Part shown: piece after piece, positions 7,962-17,800 of the stretch | How the letters are laid out: each line of letters begins with the position of its first letter | Position numbering within the stretch: position 1 is the stretch's first letter | NCBI GenBank assembly: GCA_965230345.1 | Contig: CBDDKR010000002.1 | Coordinates: 2,480,001 to 2,544,000 of the forward strand | Origin: JADKBO01 sp965230345 | Lineage (GTDB): Bacteria; Bacteroidota; Bacteroidia; Chitinophagales; Saprospiraceae | Direction of reading: 5' to 3' | Length of the DNA: 64,000 nucleotides | Notes under the pieces: generated by a model | The model's input: the letters and a program-made list of their open reading frames with translations, nothing else | Told to the model about the DNA's origin: nothing | The model's database searches: none | Translations under genes and position numbers: made by a program

Positions 7962-8040
7962 TCTGCAAAATCTTGGGTTGGTTATCGGCATAATTAGGCT
8001 TGATTTACTTAGATTCGTCTTTGCAATAGTAATTTAGAGT

Positions 8041-8886
8041 ATGATCATAATTGATAGTGTAGCAGAACTCAAGGAATACTTGAATGAGAGAAAGGGGAAA
8101 ATAGGATTTGTTCCTACAATGGGAGCCTTGCATGATGGACATCTATCATTGGTGAAAACAGCAATGAAAAAGTCAGATGTTGTTGTGGTGTCTGTTTTCG
8201 TAAATCCCACTCAGTTTAATGATAAAGGTGATCTGGATAAATATCCTAGAACTTTAGATAAAGATGCAGGATTGCTTTCTTCTATTGGTACCAATGTATT
8301 ATTTGCTCCTACAGAAAAAGAAGTTTACCCTCCTGGATTAAGCACTAAGGTGAAGATTGATTTAGGGCAATTGGACAAAGTCATGGAAGGGCAGTTTCGT
8401 CCTGGACATTTTGAAGGCGTTCTAGAAGTTGTAAATCGATTATTGACTATTGTAGATCCCGACTACCTATTTATGGGACAGAAAGATTTTCAACAGTTCA
8501 CAATCATTCATCATATGATCAATGTTTTAAATATTAAAACACAATTGGTCGTTTGCCCCATTAAAAGAGAAGCTAATGGATTGGCTCGAAGCTCTAGAAA
8601 TGAGAGACTAAGTCCTGAGAGTAGAAATACAGCAGGGCAAATTTACAAAGCGCTGAAAAGCATAAAGCGTAGGCGAAAGATCAGGACTTTTGATGAACTT
8701 ACGATTTATGCAGAAAAGAAATTCAACAGACCTCCATTTAAAATGGAGTATATCGCATTTGTAGATGGATATACCTTGCAACCTGTATTATCAATATTGG
8801 ATTCAACCTATATCGTTGTTTGTATTGTGGTATGGGTAGATGATGTAAGGTTAATAGATAATATAATTTTGAAAAAGGAAGATTGA
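8041..8886 (+). CDS. panC: Pantoate--beta-alanine ligase
   Basis: Joins pantoate and beta-alanine with ATP to give pantothenate, the coenzyme A precursor. The 281-residue length is normal. Motifs are PTMGALHDGHLSLV (residues about 25-38, the HIGH-like ATP site), PTQFNDKGDLDKYPR, GQFRPGHFEGVLEVV, MGQKDFQQ and KREANGLARSSRNERLS (the KMSKS-like region). It begins 79 bp after the arsenic operon and is followed by a 124-bp gap. The panB and panD genes are not in the window. Confidence 0.95.
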   Translation: MIIIDSVAELKEYLNERKGKIGFVPTMGALHDGHLSLVKTAMKKSDVVVVSVFVNPTQFNDKGDLDKYPRTLDKDAGLLSSIGTNVLFAPTEKEVYPPGLSTKVKIDLGQLDKVMEGQFRPGHFEGVLEVVNRLLTIVDPDYLFMGQKDFQQFTIIHHMINVLNIKTQLVVCPIKREANGLARSSRNERLSPESRNTAGQIYKALKSIKRRRKIRTFDELTIYAEKKFNRPPFKMEYIAFVDGYTLQPVLSILDSTYIVVCIVVWVDDVRLIDNIILKKED

Positions 8887-8980
8887 TTTTTGTGTAGAGA
8901 ATATTCAGTCCGATGTATAATATCGTAAAATCACTTCAATAAATAAAGGAGAAATACCCTGAGAAAATAGACTGATTTCT

Positions 8981-8988
8981 TAGATTTG
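8981..8988 (+). promoter_or_regulatory. Candidate -7 promoter box for the biotin carboxylase gene
   Basis: TAGATTTG matches the Bacteroidota -7 consensus TAnnTTTG and lies 22 bp before the ATG at 9011, which would give a very short leader. A clear -33 TTG at the usual spacing was not seen. Confidence 0.35.
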
Positions 8989-9010
8989 CCTTTCATAAAT
9001 ACAGTCCTAG

Positions 9011-10444
9011 ATGAACAAAGTAGTTATTGCCAATAGAGGAGAAATTGCATGTAGAGTTATAAAGACATTGCAAAAAATGGGAATTAAATCGGTAGCGGTA
9101 TATTCTGCCGCTGATCGAGACGCGATGCATGTTAGAATGGCTGATGAAGCTTATTTTATAGGAGAAGCTCCTTCATCAGAATCCTATCTGGTGCAAGATA
9201 AATTGGTAGAAGTTGTAAAACAAAGTGGTGCGGATGCTATTCATCCAGGATATGGATTCTTAAGTGAAAATCCAAGTTTTGCGAGAAGACTAGAGAAAGA
9301 AGGAATAGTATTGATAGGTCCTTCCGCAGAATCAATGGAAGTAATGGGAAGCAAATTGGCTGCTAAAGATGCGGTTAAACAATTTGATATTCCTATGGTT
9401 CCTGGTACTGATACGGCACTAAAAGATGCAGAGGAGGCCAAAGAGGTTGCTAAAAATATTGGATTCCCAATTTTAATTAAAGCAAGTGCCGGGGGAGGAG
9501 GAAAAGGAATGAGAGTGGTAAGCCATGATGAAGAATTGGAAGAACAGATTAGGTTAGCAATGAGTGAAGCTCAATCTGCGTTTGGAGATAGTTCAGTATT
9601 TATAGAAAAGTATGTTCAAAAACCAAGACATATTGAATTCCAAATTCTGGCGGATAATCATGGGAATGTCATTCATCTATTTGAAAGAGAGTGTAGTGTT
9701 CAAAGGAGACATCAGAAGGTCGTAGAAGAGGCTCCAAGTGCTGTTTTGACAGAAGATTTAAGGAATAGAATGGGGCAGGCAGCAATCATGGTAGCCAAAT
9801 CATGCAATTATTCAGGTGCAGGCACAGTTGAATTTTTATTGGATGACCAACTCAATTTTTATTTCCTTGAAATGAATACTCGGTTACAAGTTGAGCATCC
9901 TGTGACTGAAATGATTACAGGTATAGATCTGGTAGAGCAACAAGTAAGAATAGCGCGAAATGAGGTGATGTCCATTAAACAGGAAGATTTACAAATTAAT
10001 GGTCATAGTATAGAATTAAGAGTATATGCAGAGGATCCATTAAATAATTTCCTTCCATCTATCAATACCTTAGAGCGTTATGAGATTCCTGAAGGAGAAG
10101 GAATACGCGTTGATCATGGCTTTGAGGAAGGTATGGAAATCCCCATCTTTTATGACCCTATGATTGCCAAGTTGGTAACTTATGGTGATAGTAGAGAAGC
10201 TGCGATAAATCGAATGAAAGAAGCGATATCTAACTATTACATTAAAGGAATTGAAACGACATTGGACTTTGGCACATTTGTTATGAATCACGAAGATTTT
10301 GTTTCTGGTAACTTTGATACTCATTTTGTTAAGAACAACTTTAGTGGAGATTCATTGGTTGAAGAACAAAAAGAGAAGTCTGAGGCCGCCGCAGCCTTTA
10401 TCAATCAATTGAGAAAGGTAGAGAAAGAGATCTTAGTACCTTGA
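9011..10444 (+). CDS. accC: Biotin carboxylase subunit of an acetyl-/acyl-CoA carboxylase
   Basis: Carboxylates biotin on a carrier protein using ATP and bicarbonate. The 477-residue protein has all three biotin carboxylase parts: the N-terminal Rossmann-like domain (VVIANRGEIACRVIKT, GYGFLSENPSFARR), an ATP-grasp domain with glycine loop KASAGGGGKGMR (about residues 157-168) and signature EMNTRLQVEHPVTEM, and the C-terminal domain (HSIELRVYAEDP). A Lys/Ala-rich tail of about 30 residues follows. The biotin carrier gene (accB) and carboxyltransferase genes are not adjacent, so it may be either the housekeeping AccC or the alpha subunit of a propionyl-type carboxylase. One base separates it from holA. 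Confidence 0.88.
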   Translation: MNKVVIANRGEIACRVIKTLQKMGIKSVAVYSAADRDAMHVRMADEAYFIGEAPSSESYLVQDKLVEVVKQSGADAIHPGYGFLSENPSFARRLEKEGIVLIGPSAESMEVMGSKLAAKDAVKQFDIPMVPGTDTALKDAEEAKEVAKNIGFPILIKASAGGGGKGMRVVSHDEELEEQIRLAMSEAQSAFGDSSVFIEKYVQKPRHIEFQILADNHGNVIHLFERECSVQRRHQKVVEEAPSAVLTEDLRNRMGQAAIMVAKSCNYSGAGTVEFLLDDQLNFYFLEMNTRLQVEHPVTEMITGIDLVEQQVRIARNEVMSIKQEDLQINGHSIELRVYAEDPLNNFLPSINTLERYEIPEGEGIRVDHGFEEGMEIPIFYDPMIAKLVTYGDSREAAINRMKEAISNYYIKGIETTLDFGTFVMNHEDFVSGNFDTHFVKNNFSGDSLVEEQKEKSEAAAAFINQLRKVEKEILVP

Positions 10445-10445
10445 T

Positions 10446-11447
10446 ATGACTTACGATGCCATCCTAAAAGATTTAAAAGCTAAAAATTTTGCACCAGTTT
10501 ATTTCTTCTATGGTGCGGAGTCTTTTTATATAGACAAGTTGGTTGAGTATTGTGAGAAAAATATACTCGACGCAGGATTGCAAGCCTTCAATCAAGCCAC
10601 GTTGTACGGCAAAGAAACATCTCCTCAAAATGTTATTGATCAGTTGGCGCAATTTCCCATGATGGCACCTCATAGAGTAATCATTCTTAAGGAAGCCCAA
10701 GAAATGAAGAACTTTGGAGCCTTATTGCCTATTATTGAAAAACCGGTACCTCATGGAATTTTGGTGATCTCCTATAAGAATCCCAAGGTGGATAAACGTA
10801 CCAAATTGGGAAAGGTTATACTTCAAAAATCAGTAGTCTTAGAGTCAAAGCCACTGTATGATAATCAAATATCTGGGTGGATAAAGGATTATTCCGCAAA
10901 AATGGGACTTAAAGTAGACTTCAATGTCGCTCAGTTAATGGCTGAGTACTTAGGGAATGATTTACAAAAGATCAGCAATGAACTTGAAAAGTTAAAATTA
11001 AATGCCGGAAGTGCAGGGCAGGTTACCTTGAAATTGGCTCAAGATCAGATAGGAATTAGTAAGGAGTATAATGTCTTTGAGCTACAAAATGCACTGTCTA
11101 AAAGAGATGTCAAAAAAGCTGTTCAAATTATTAAATATTTTAGTCGTAACCCTAAATCCAACCCGATACAAATGGTATTGGCTAACTTATATTCTTATTT
11201 CACCAAGGTATATATATGTGCACAGAATATAAGGGAGCAAGATCAATCATTAATGCGTAAACTTGGACTTGGCTCTCCTTTTTTTGTGAAGGATTATAAG
11301 GCAGCTGCGAGACAGTATAGTATTCAGAGAATTCGTTCTGTATTGGTTAAGATTCGTGAGTCAGATTTACAATCTAAAGGCGTTGGAAATAGATCTAAGG
11401 ATTCCGAAGATATCTTGAGTGAACTGATATATCATATAATGTATTAG
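10446..11447 (+). CDS. holA: DNA polymerase III delta subunit
   Basis: The clamp-loader subunit that opens the beta clamp. The 333-residue length fits HolA. The N-terminus has the family signature FAPVYFFYGAESFYIDKLVE, followed by PHRVIILKEAQEM and GILVISYKNPKVDKRTKLGK, and the helical collar domain follows (LGNDLQKISNELEKLKL, NVFELQNALSKRDVKKAVQII). Cells need only one copy. It starts one base after the biotin carboxylase stop, so the two are probably cotranscribed although functionally unrelated. Confidence 0.92.
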   Translation: MTYDAILKDLKAKNFAPVYFFYGAESFYIDKLVEYCEKNILDAGLQAFNQATLYGKETSPQNVIDQLAQFPMMAPHRVIILKEAQEMKNFGALLPIIEKPVPHGILVISYKNPKVDKRTKLGKVILQKSVVLESKPLYDNQISGWIKDYSAKMGLKVDFNVAQLMAEYLGNDLQKISNELEKLKLNAGSAGQVTLKLAQDQIGISKEYNVFELQNALSKRDVKKAVQIIKYFSRNPKSNPIQMVLANLYSYFTKVYICAQNIREQDQSLMRKLGLGSPFFVKDYKAAARQYSIQRIRSVLVKIRESDLQSKGVGNRSKDSEDILSELIYHIMY

Positions 11448-11453
11448 ATTGCC

Positions 11454-11481
11454 TTTCGCTCAATTATAGATGTTAGCGAAA
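11454..11481 (+). terminator. Weak hairpin after holA
   Basis: TTTCGCT (11454-11460) and AGCGAAA (11475-11481) can form a 7-bp stem with a 14-nt loop just after the holA stop. No T-run follows, so it may serve as an RNA 3' end or a convergent-gene boundary only weakly. Confidence 0.3.
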
Positions 11482-11555
11482 TTAACTATGTTAGTATAGG
11501 AATAATTATTTCTTGAAAAGTTGATGGACCGTTAAGTTTTAATGGATTTATTTGA

Positions 11556-13175
11556 TTACCTGATCCTAATGGATCTAGTATAAAACTTTCCTCCACTATC
11601 CAGTCTTATCAAATAAGTTCCCGATGCCAAATGCCACTTCTGTGGATTGAGGTCGAAAATGAAGCTTCCTCTTTCATGAAATTGATTAACCAATGTTCTT
11701 TTCTCTTGACCAGAAAGTGTGAAAATTCGAAGTTTGGTTTCGCCTCGATCAGATAGAGAATATCTGATTTCTAGATTGCCGTTCTCAACAGTTTGATATC
11801 CCAAAAGTGCATCTTGGCCATTAAATCCAATATGCGGTTGTATAGTGGGAACAAGATCATTGATTTTGGGTTTCTCGTGAAGCACATGATTCACAATTTC
11901 ATCTGGCATACCCAACCAATCTCCTAAAATGGAACCATAAATAGATCTAAAATCAACATCAAAATAAGGGTCACCATATTGATCCGTATTTACTAAGTCC
12001 GGTACGTCTCCAACAAAACCTGAACCTAGGTTGCTACCTCCAAAAATCAGTGTTGGAGTACCCGTACCATGATCTGTTCCTTCAGAAGCATTTTCAAAAA
12101 TGGTTCTACCAAATTCAGAAAAGGTCATGGATAAAACTTGATTACTGCGTTGACCTTTGTCCAAATCTTCGTAGAATGCTGATACGGCTTCACTTAGCTC
12201 TGTAAGTAATCTTGGATGAAGATCCGATTGATTGGAATGAGTGTCAAATCCACCAATCCGCACCATATATACCTTGGTTCCTAAATTGCCCTTAATTAAT
12301 CTCGCAACAATCGCTAGTTGTTCTGCAATATTTGTCTTTTGGTATTCTGCCTCATTGCTTCCTTTACGGTAAGCTGATTGAACTGATTCCGAATACCTAA
12401 AAGCGTTGTTAGCGGTTTGTCGTACAAATTTTAACTCTTTGCCATTTGGACATCCTTCAAAAATATCTGTATCATACAGTTGTCCTTGTTGAGCTATACG
12501 GTAGAACTCCGTAGGATTATTGATGGATAATGCAAGATTGGCATTTTCTCCTTGGAAAACCATGCTACTTTGTATACCAATTTGAATAGCAGGAGGCACT
12601 GTTGGTGGTGTGATTTGATAACTTGGAAATTCTATATCTAGTGCTCTTCCAATCCATCCTGTTTGAACAAATTCATCACTATCAGATCCAGAAGCTAGTA
12701 TGTCGGTAGATCGGAAATGACTATAGTTGGGCTGGGGATATCCTACATTATGAATGACCTTCATCCGTCCATCTTTCCAAAGAGGTTCCAGAGATATTGT
12801 GGTATTTGGCATGCCAATTTCATCACTGAGATTCCACATGTTTTCTTCCGTAATAGCAATCGATGGTCTGATTTTATAATATTCGTCGTTTCCTCGTTGT
12901 ACTATTGTATTTAAACCATCATTACCGCCATCAAGACGAATTAAAACCAAGATTCTATCTTCGTTTTCACTATTTGATAAAGCTCTAAGAATTTTGTTAT
13001 CTGCAAAAGAAGATATTGCTTTTCCTTGTAGCGAAAAGGAGGCTCCAATTGTCGTTAGTCCGAGAGATCTTAGGAAATTTCGTCTCGACCAATATTCGTG
13101 CATTTCAACATGCGACTTTCCATGTGATTTTTGACTCCCTAGTTTTTTAGCTTTTTTTGAGTAAATATATGTCAT
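11556..13175 (-). CDS. DUF1501 protein with Tat signal and T9SS-like C-terminus
   Basis: A 539-residue exported protein of the DUF1501 (sulfatase-like) family. It has a twin-arginine signal, SRRNFLRSLGLTTIGASFSL (Arg31-Arg32). A later ATG at 13103 would give a more typical short n-region, but the first ATG lies 2 bp after the DUF1800 stop. Family segments include VLIRLDGGNDGLNTIV, FRSTDILASGSDSDEFVQTG, GGFDTHSNQSDLHPRLL, SEFGRTIFENASEGTDHGTG and FGGSNLGSGFVGD. The last 70 residues (LRIFTLSGQEKRTLVNQF, then SGTYLIRLDSGGKF) resemble a T9SS type A or FlgD-like sorting domain. It forms a two-gene unit with the DUF1800 protein, a pairing found across bacteria whose exact job is not established. 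Confidence 0.85.
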   Translation of the reverse strand: MTYIYSKKAKKLGSQKSHGKSHVEMHEYWSRRNFLRSLGLTTIGASFSLQGKAISSFADNKILRALSNSENEDRILVLIRLDGGNDGLNTIVQRGNDEYYKIRPSIAITEENMWNLSDEIGMPNTTISLEPLWKDGRMKVIHNVGYPQPNYSHFRSTDILASGSDSDEFVQTGWIGRALDIEFPSYQITPPTVPPAIQIGIQSSMVFQGENANLALSINNPTEFYRIAQQGQLYDTDIFEGCPNGKELKFVRQTANNAFRYSESVQSAYRKGSNEAEYQKTNIAEQLAIVARLIKGNLGTKVYMVRIGGFDTHSNQSDLHPRLLTELSEAVSAFYEDLDKGQRSNQVLSMTFSEFGRTIFENASEGTDHGTGTPTLIFGGSNLGSGFVGDVPDLVNTDQYGDPYFDVDFRSIYGSILGDWLGMPDEIVNHVLHEKPKINDLVPTIQPHIGFNGQDALLGYQTVENGNLEIRYSLSDRGETKLRIFTLSGQEKRTLVNQFHERGSFIFDLNPQKWHLASGTYLIRLDSGGKFYTRSIRIR

Positions 13176-13177
13176 GG

Positions 13178-14629
13178 TTATGCGAGTTGAAATTCTGGTA
13201 ATTGTATGAAATATGAAAGCAAGTTGATGATTTGATCTGGTGCTTCACTCCAGTAAAGATTCCAAGATCCATCTAAAAAGTAATTTTCTGGAATACCTTC
13301 CTTTAAATGGAGAATACCAATTTCAAGAAGTTCATTATCCAATTCAGAACTCAAAAAGAATTGCGCTAATTTGGATACAATTATAGCAGGATCATTGGAC
13401 TCTTCTGATTGTGAGAGGGCAAGAGATCGAAGCTTTTCTTTACCATTATCGTTGAGATACCCTCGTATTAATGTGGTAGAAAATGTCCATCTAAAAGTTA
13501 GAGCATTTTCACTTAACCAAGTGCGATGTCCAGGCCAACCAGCGACATTTGGAGGATTGAAGATAGACATTCCCATTCGTCTTGAAGCGTATTCAATATA
13601 TGAGATAAAATCCTCTTCGACATCATTTTCTAAATCCAAGTTAATAGGTCTCAATAGATTGAGTAAAGTCTCAAGTGGATTTTTAATCTGAGATCCAAAA
13701 AACGATTTATCAAAGAAATGCTCACTTTTTAGAAGTTTCTTTAAGACCGGAATAATCTCCCAATTACTATCAATAAACGTCTGAGCTAATTCTTGTACAA
13801 CATTTTGATTGGGCGTGAAGTATACAAATTGTTGATACAATTTTTGACATATGTATGTAGCAGTTTCGGATTTTCGAAGTGTGAATATTAGTTCATGGAC
13901 ATCAGCGTAATTAAAATTGCCCGTTTGATTAAAAATTACCTTACTGTTTTGATCATGATAATCGTTGTCAAAATAGGGAACGGTACATTGATACATGTTG
14001 GCACGATAGCCCGTTAGCGCCCTTGCCATTTCTTCTATGTCTGTTTGTGTGTAACCATTACCTTCACCCATAGTGAATAATTCCATCAGCTCTCGAGCAT
14101 AGTTTTCATTTGGTTCTTCTGCGATATTACTATTGCCGTTAAGGTACGATAACATGGCCCCTGATAAACCCATATTTTCTACAAACGATCGAAAATTACC
14201 AAGAGCATTCGTTTGAATCAAATTAAAGTATTGCCACAAATAATTATTGCATCTATATACGTCATATTCGGTAGAAAAATGGTCATGCCAAAAAATGCTG
14301 ATCTTGGTCAATAATGGTGATGAAAATGACCGTTCTATCCATCCATCTCTTAGACTTTCGAAATGCTCAAACTGCAAATCTTCATTAGGGTCGTTCTCAT
14401 AGTCTTCCCTTGTCCAGTTAGACCAAGTTGGTTCGTCTACTAAAATCTGTCCATTTGCAGTGTCTATCAAAGAATCAATAAAGGCTTCAGGAGATGACAG
14501 TAGTGCATTAGAAATTTCAGTTTCAGTTCCTCCATACCCAATTTTTCTCAGTAAATGTCTGATTTCTACTTCAGTCCAGTTTCCTTGATATGGAGCCAAC
14601 GATTCAGTAGCACAATTATTATTTGGCAT
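13178..14629 (-). CDS. DUF1800 domain-containing protein
   Basis: A 483-residue protein of the DUF1800 family, the usual partner of DUF1501. The start at 14629 (MPNNNCATESLAPYQGNWTE) was preferred because homologues begin this way; a TTG at 14653 would add eight residues. Conserved stretches are VEIRHLLRKIGYGGTETEI, ISIFWHDHFSTEYDVY, NENYARELMELFTMGEGNGY, EMARALTGYRANMYQC, FNPPNVAGWPGHRTWLS and the C-terminal LLSYFIQLPEFQLA. No convincing N-terminal signal peptide is visible, unlike its Tat-bearing partner. The two genes are 2 bp apart and probably translationally coupled. Confidence 0.87.
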   Translation of the reverse strand: MPNNNCATESLAPYQGNWTEVEIRHLLRKIGYGGTETEISNALLSSPEAFIDSLIDTANGQILVDEPTWSNWTREDYENDPNEDLQFEHFESLRDGWIERSFSSPLLTKISIFWHDHFSTEYDVYRCNNYLWQYFNLIQTNALGNFRSFVENMGLSGAMLSYLNGNSNIAEEPNENYARELMELFTMGEGNGYTQTDIEEMARALTGYRANMYQCTVPYFDNDYHDQNSKVIFNQTGNFNYADVHELIFTLRKSETATYICQKLYQQFVYFTPNQNVVQELAQTFIDSNWEIIPVLKKLLKSEHFFDKSFFGSQIKNPLETLLNLLRPINLDLENDVEEDFISYIEYASRRMGMSIFNPPNVAGWPGHRTWLSENALTFRWTFSTTLIRGYLNDNGKEKLRSLALSQSEESNDPAIIVSKLAQFFLSSELDNELLEIGILHLKEGIPENYFLDGSWNLYWSEAPDQIINLLSYFIQLPEFQLA

Positions 14630-14792
14630 AACAGTGGTATTTAAGATGATCAAATTTAATGAATTTGTAGGTATTTATAGTCGGGTTTGTATTGGTAAAT
14701 CAAATGATTTTATAATTATTGTTTGATTTTGGTCAGTACGTTGGGTTTTTGTGTGGTTTATGGTTTGTGTGGCTGAATATTGTATGTTTATC

Positions 14793-14825
14793 TTGTGGGT
14801 GTTTGGTTTGCAATGCTTAAATTTG
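14793..14825 (+). promoter_or_regulatory. Candidate Bacteroidota promoter for the SprB-repeat protein
   Basis: TTG (14793-14795), a 22-bp spacer and TAAATTTG (14818-14825) fit the Bacteroidota -33/-7 pattern and would give a leader of about 50 nt to the ATG at 14883. The surrounding gap 14701-14820 is G-rich and C-poor on the plus strand (about 32 G to 7 C). Confidence 0.4.
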
Positions 14826-14882
14826 ATGTAATCTTCATTTGAAATCATAGATTCATTTATTCTAGTTGATACTATTTTTATT

Positions 14883-17800
14883 ATGCGCCATAAAATCTTA
14901 ACACTATCTGCCTTAATCTTTTTCTTACAGTTTGGGTATACTCAAGAAGTCCTATTTGAAGAAAATTTCAATACTTGTTCGGTTCCTGAAGGATGGCAAG
15001 TGCAAACAACCAATAGTGAGGTAGGAGGCATTCATTTTGGCTATCCGATTAATCCGAAATCTGACAGTTTATCGATTGATGGGACTTGCATGCTAATATT
15101 TGATGATGATATCATTGGAGATGGACAGCCTTACTTTAGAGGTGAGGTGACTACACCAAAATTTAATATATCTGGTTATTCAACAGTGAATTTGAGCATA
15201 GATGTTCATTTTCGTCAGTACAGTACTTCTAAATTTGAAATATTGGTAGAAAGCGATGCTGGAAGAAAACGGATGGCGTTGTTTACGGATGGTAATCAAA
15301 CAGGAACAAGTTTTTCCGAATCGCAAAATTATTCTTTTGATTTGAGGTTTTTTACCGATGCAGATGAAGTATCATTGGTCTTTGTTTATGATGATGTTGA
15401 AATGTATGCATGGTGGGCAGGAATTGATAACATTAAGGTTATTGGAGAAGATGCAGGTGAAATTCTACTTTTGGAACAATTTGACGATTGTGAAGATAAC
15501 GGCTGGTCCACCGAAATAATTAGAGGTGATAACGACTGGACACTTGGGTATGTAGAAAATGAGAATGCTTCATCAAATTCAATGAATGGAACTTGCTTCT
15601 ATTTCTTCGATGATGACGGAATAGGAAAAGAAGCAGCATATAGTACTGCAGTATTGAGATCACCAGTATTCGATGGGAGAACATTTGCTAATTACAAACT
15701 GTACTTCGATCTTATTTTTCGAAAATTTAGTGATTTTGAAAACATTAGTGTCTATGTGAATAATGGAGAAACGAGACAGTTGGTGCAAACTTATTTGGAA
15801 GCTGTGGGAGGAAATCAGTTTCATGAGTATGAACGTATGATTTTGGATTTATCTGCTTTTAGATCAGAACACATGCAGATTGAGTTTCAGTATGAAGATG
15901 GTGAATCTTGGGGGTGGTGGGTAGGATTAGATAACATCAAAGTAATCGGGCAAGGTTCGATTAACGATATATGCTCTAAGGCGATTTCCATCTCAATAGG
16001 AGATCCTTGTGTCCAAGTAAATAATGAAACCGCAATTTTTGATGGACCCGAAGCGTTTTGTGTGCCAAATCTTGAAAAGTCTTTATGGTATAGGGTAACT
16101 CCTGATAGGGATGGATTGGTTCAAATTAATAACAAAAGTAATTTTAATGATGTGATCAATGTTTATCTCGGAACGTGTACGGATTTAGAGGAAGTTAATT
16201 GCCTGAATTTGGACGAGCATGGATTCGAAGGTGAAGTTGCGGAGTTGAACCTTTTAAATGGAAATGAATACTTTGTTAGAATTGCAACGAATAGGAGTAA
16301 ATTTGGGGCATCAAAGGGGCAGTCTTGTTTGGAAGTAAACTGGGTTGCACAAACTTCCTCTCCTCCTCCAAACGATATTTTAGATAATGCAATTGCACTA
16401 GATGTAGACGCCGATTGCATCATTGTTGATAATGAATATGCCAGTACGGATTTGCAAGGAGTATCTAAAAATGATCATTCTAGAGCGGATATTTGGTTTT
16501 CCTTTCTACCCAATTCGAATGGAAGTTATAAGTTTTTATCCGACGCCGATTTTTCAGATGTACTTACTTGTTTCGAAATAAAAGATGATGAATTGCTTGA
16601 GGTTTATAGCAATGAATACGGATATGGTTTGGAAATGAATGATCTTTCTAAGGATAAACAATATTTGATTCACCTGTCTAGTGTTTTCTCAACAATTAAC
16701 GGTATTGGCTGTGTTCGGATGGTAAGTTTGAATAAAGAGGATGTGGATAATGATGATTGTTTTGATGCCATTACATTAGAATTGGATAAGGAGTTTGAGG
16801 TGACCAATCAATCGGCATCTAATTCACCAATTACTTCTTCCTGTGCGGTCTATACATCAAATGACGTCTGGTATTTGTTTAATGCTGAAGACTATGATTC
16901 TTATTATCTTCAGATTGACGCAGAATATCAACATGTTGCGAGTTTATATTACGGCGATTGCGATGATTTAGAAGAAATATGGTGTAGTACCAATGGCTCG
17001 AAGTGCGATGGACCTATGAAAATTACAGGATTAAATCCAGGTGCTGTTTATTATTTACGAATCGCATCTAATTATACAGGTCTGGAGGAGAATTCAGGAC
17101 TTGTAAAGTTTACCTTATCAACTGAAGAAGAAGACTTCGAACCGCTTTCAATATCAATTTTGGAGGAATGTATAGATAATTATTCTGCTCTGATTACCGC
17201 AAGTTACAGTGGAGGAATAGGAGATGTTCATCTAGTGAGTGGAAAGATGGTTGATACTATTCTTTCAGGAAATGATTATTTGGTAATTGTTCAAGATAGT
17301 ATGGGCTGTGAAGTTGCTGCTAGTTCAACCGTTAATTGTCAAAATGCCAATTGTAATTTGGATATTGTTCCTCAAATGATCAGTCCTTCGTGCCATACAA
17401 CAACTGATGGATTGATCAATATAGAGATAAATAATGGGCTGGGACCATTTGATATACAATGGTCAAATGGTGAAGCAGGGATAGGGAAAATTGTTGATTT
17501 AGGGGCAGGAGTTTATTCTGTTCAGGTGATTGACGCCAATAATTGTTATCATGAATTAGAAGTGGAATTGGCGAGTCCTAAACCCTTAAGCCTTAAACTG
17601 GATAAGTGGGATGAGACTTCGGGAATGGCCAATGATGGAATGGCAGAAATAGGGGTGTCAGGAGGAACCTTTCCTTATTCGATTGATTGGAGTAATGGAG
17701 AAAATATAACAGCAATTAAGGATTTAATTCCTGGGATGTATTCAGTGGTTGTAGAAGATTTTAAAGGATGTAAGGACTCTCTTGAATTTAGTATTTTATC

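Noticed and set aside
7819..8037. 72-codon plus-strand ORF between the DinB-like gene and panC
   Set aside because: It overlaps most of the DinB-like gene in another frame and shows no family features.
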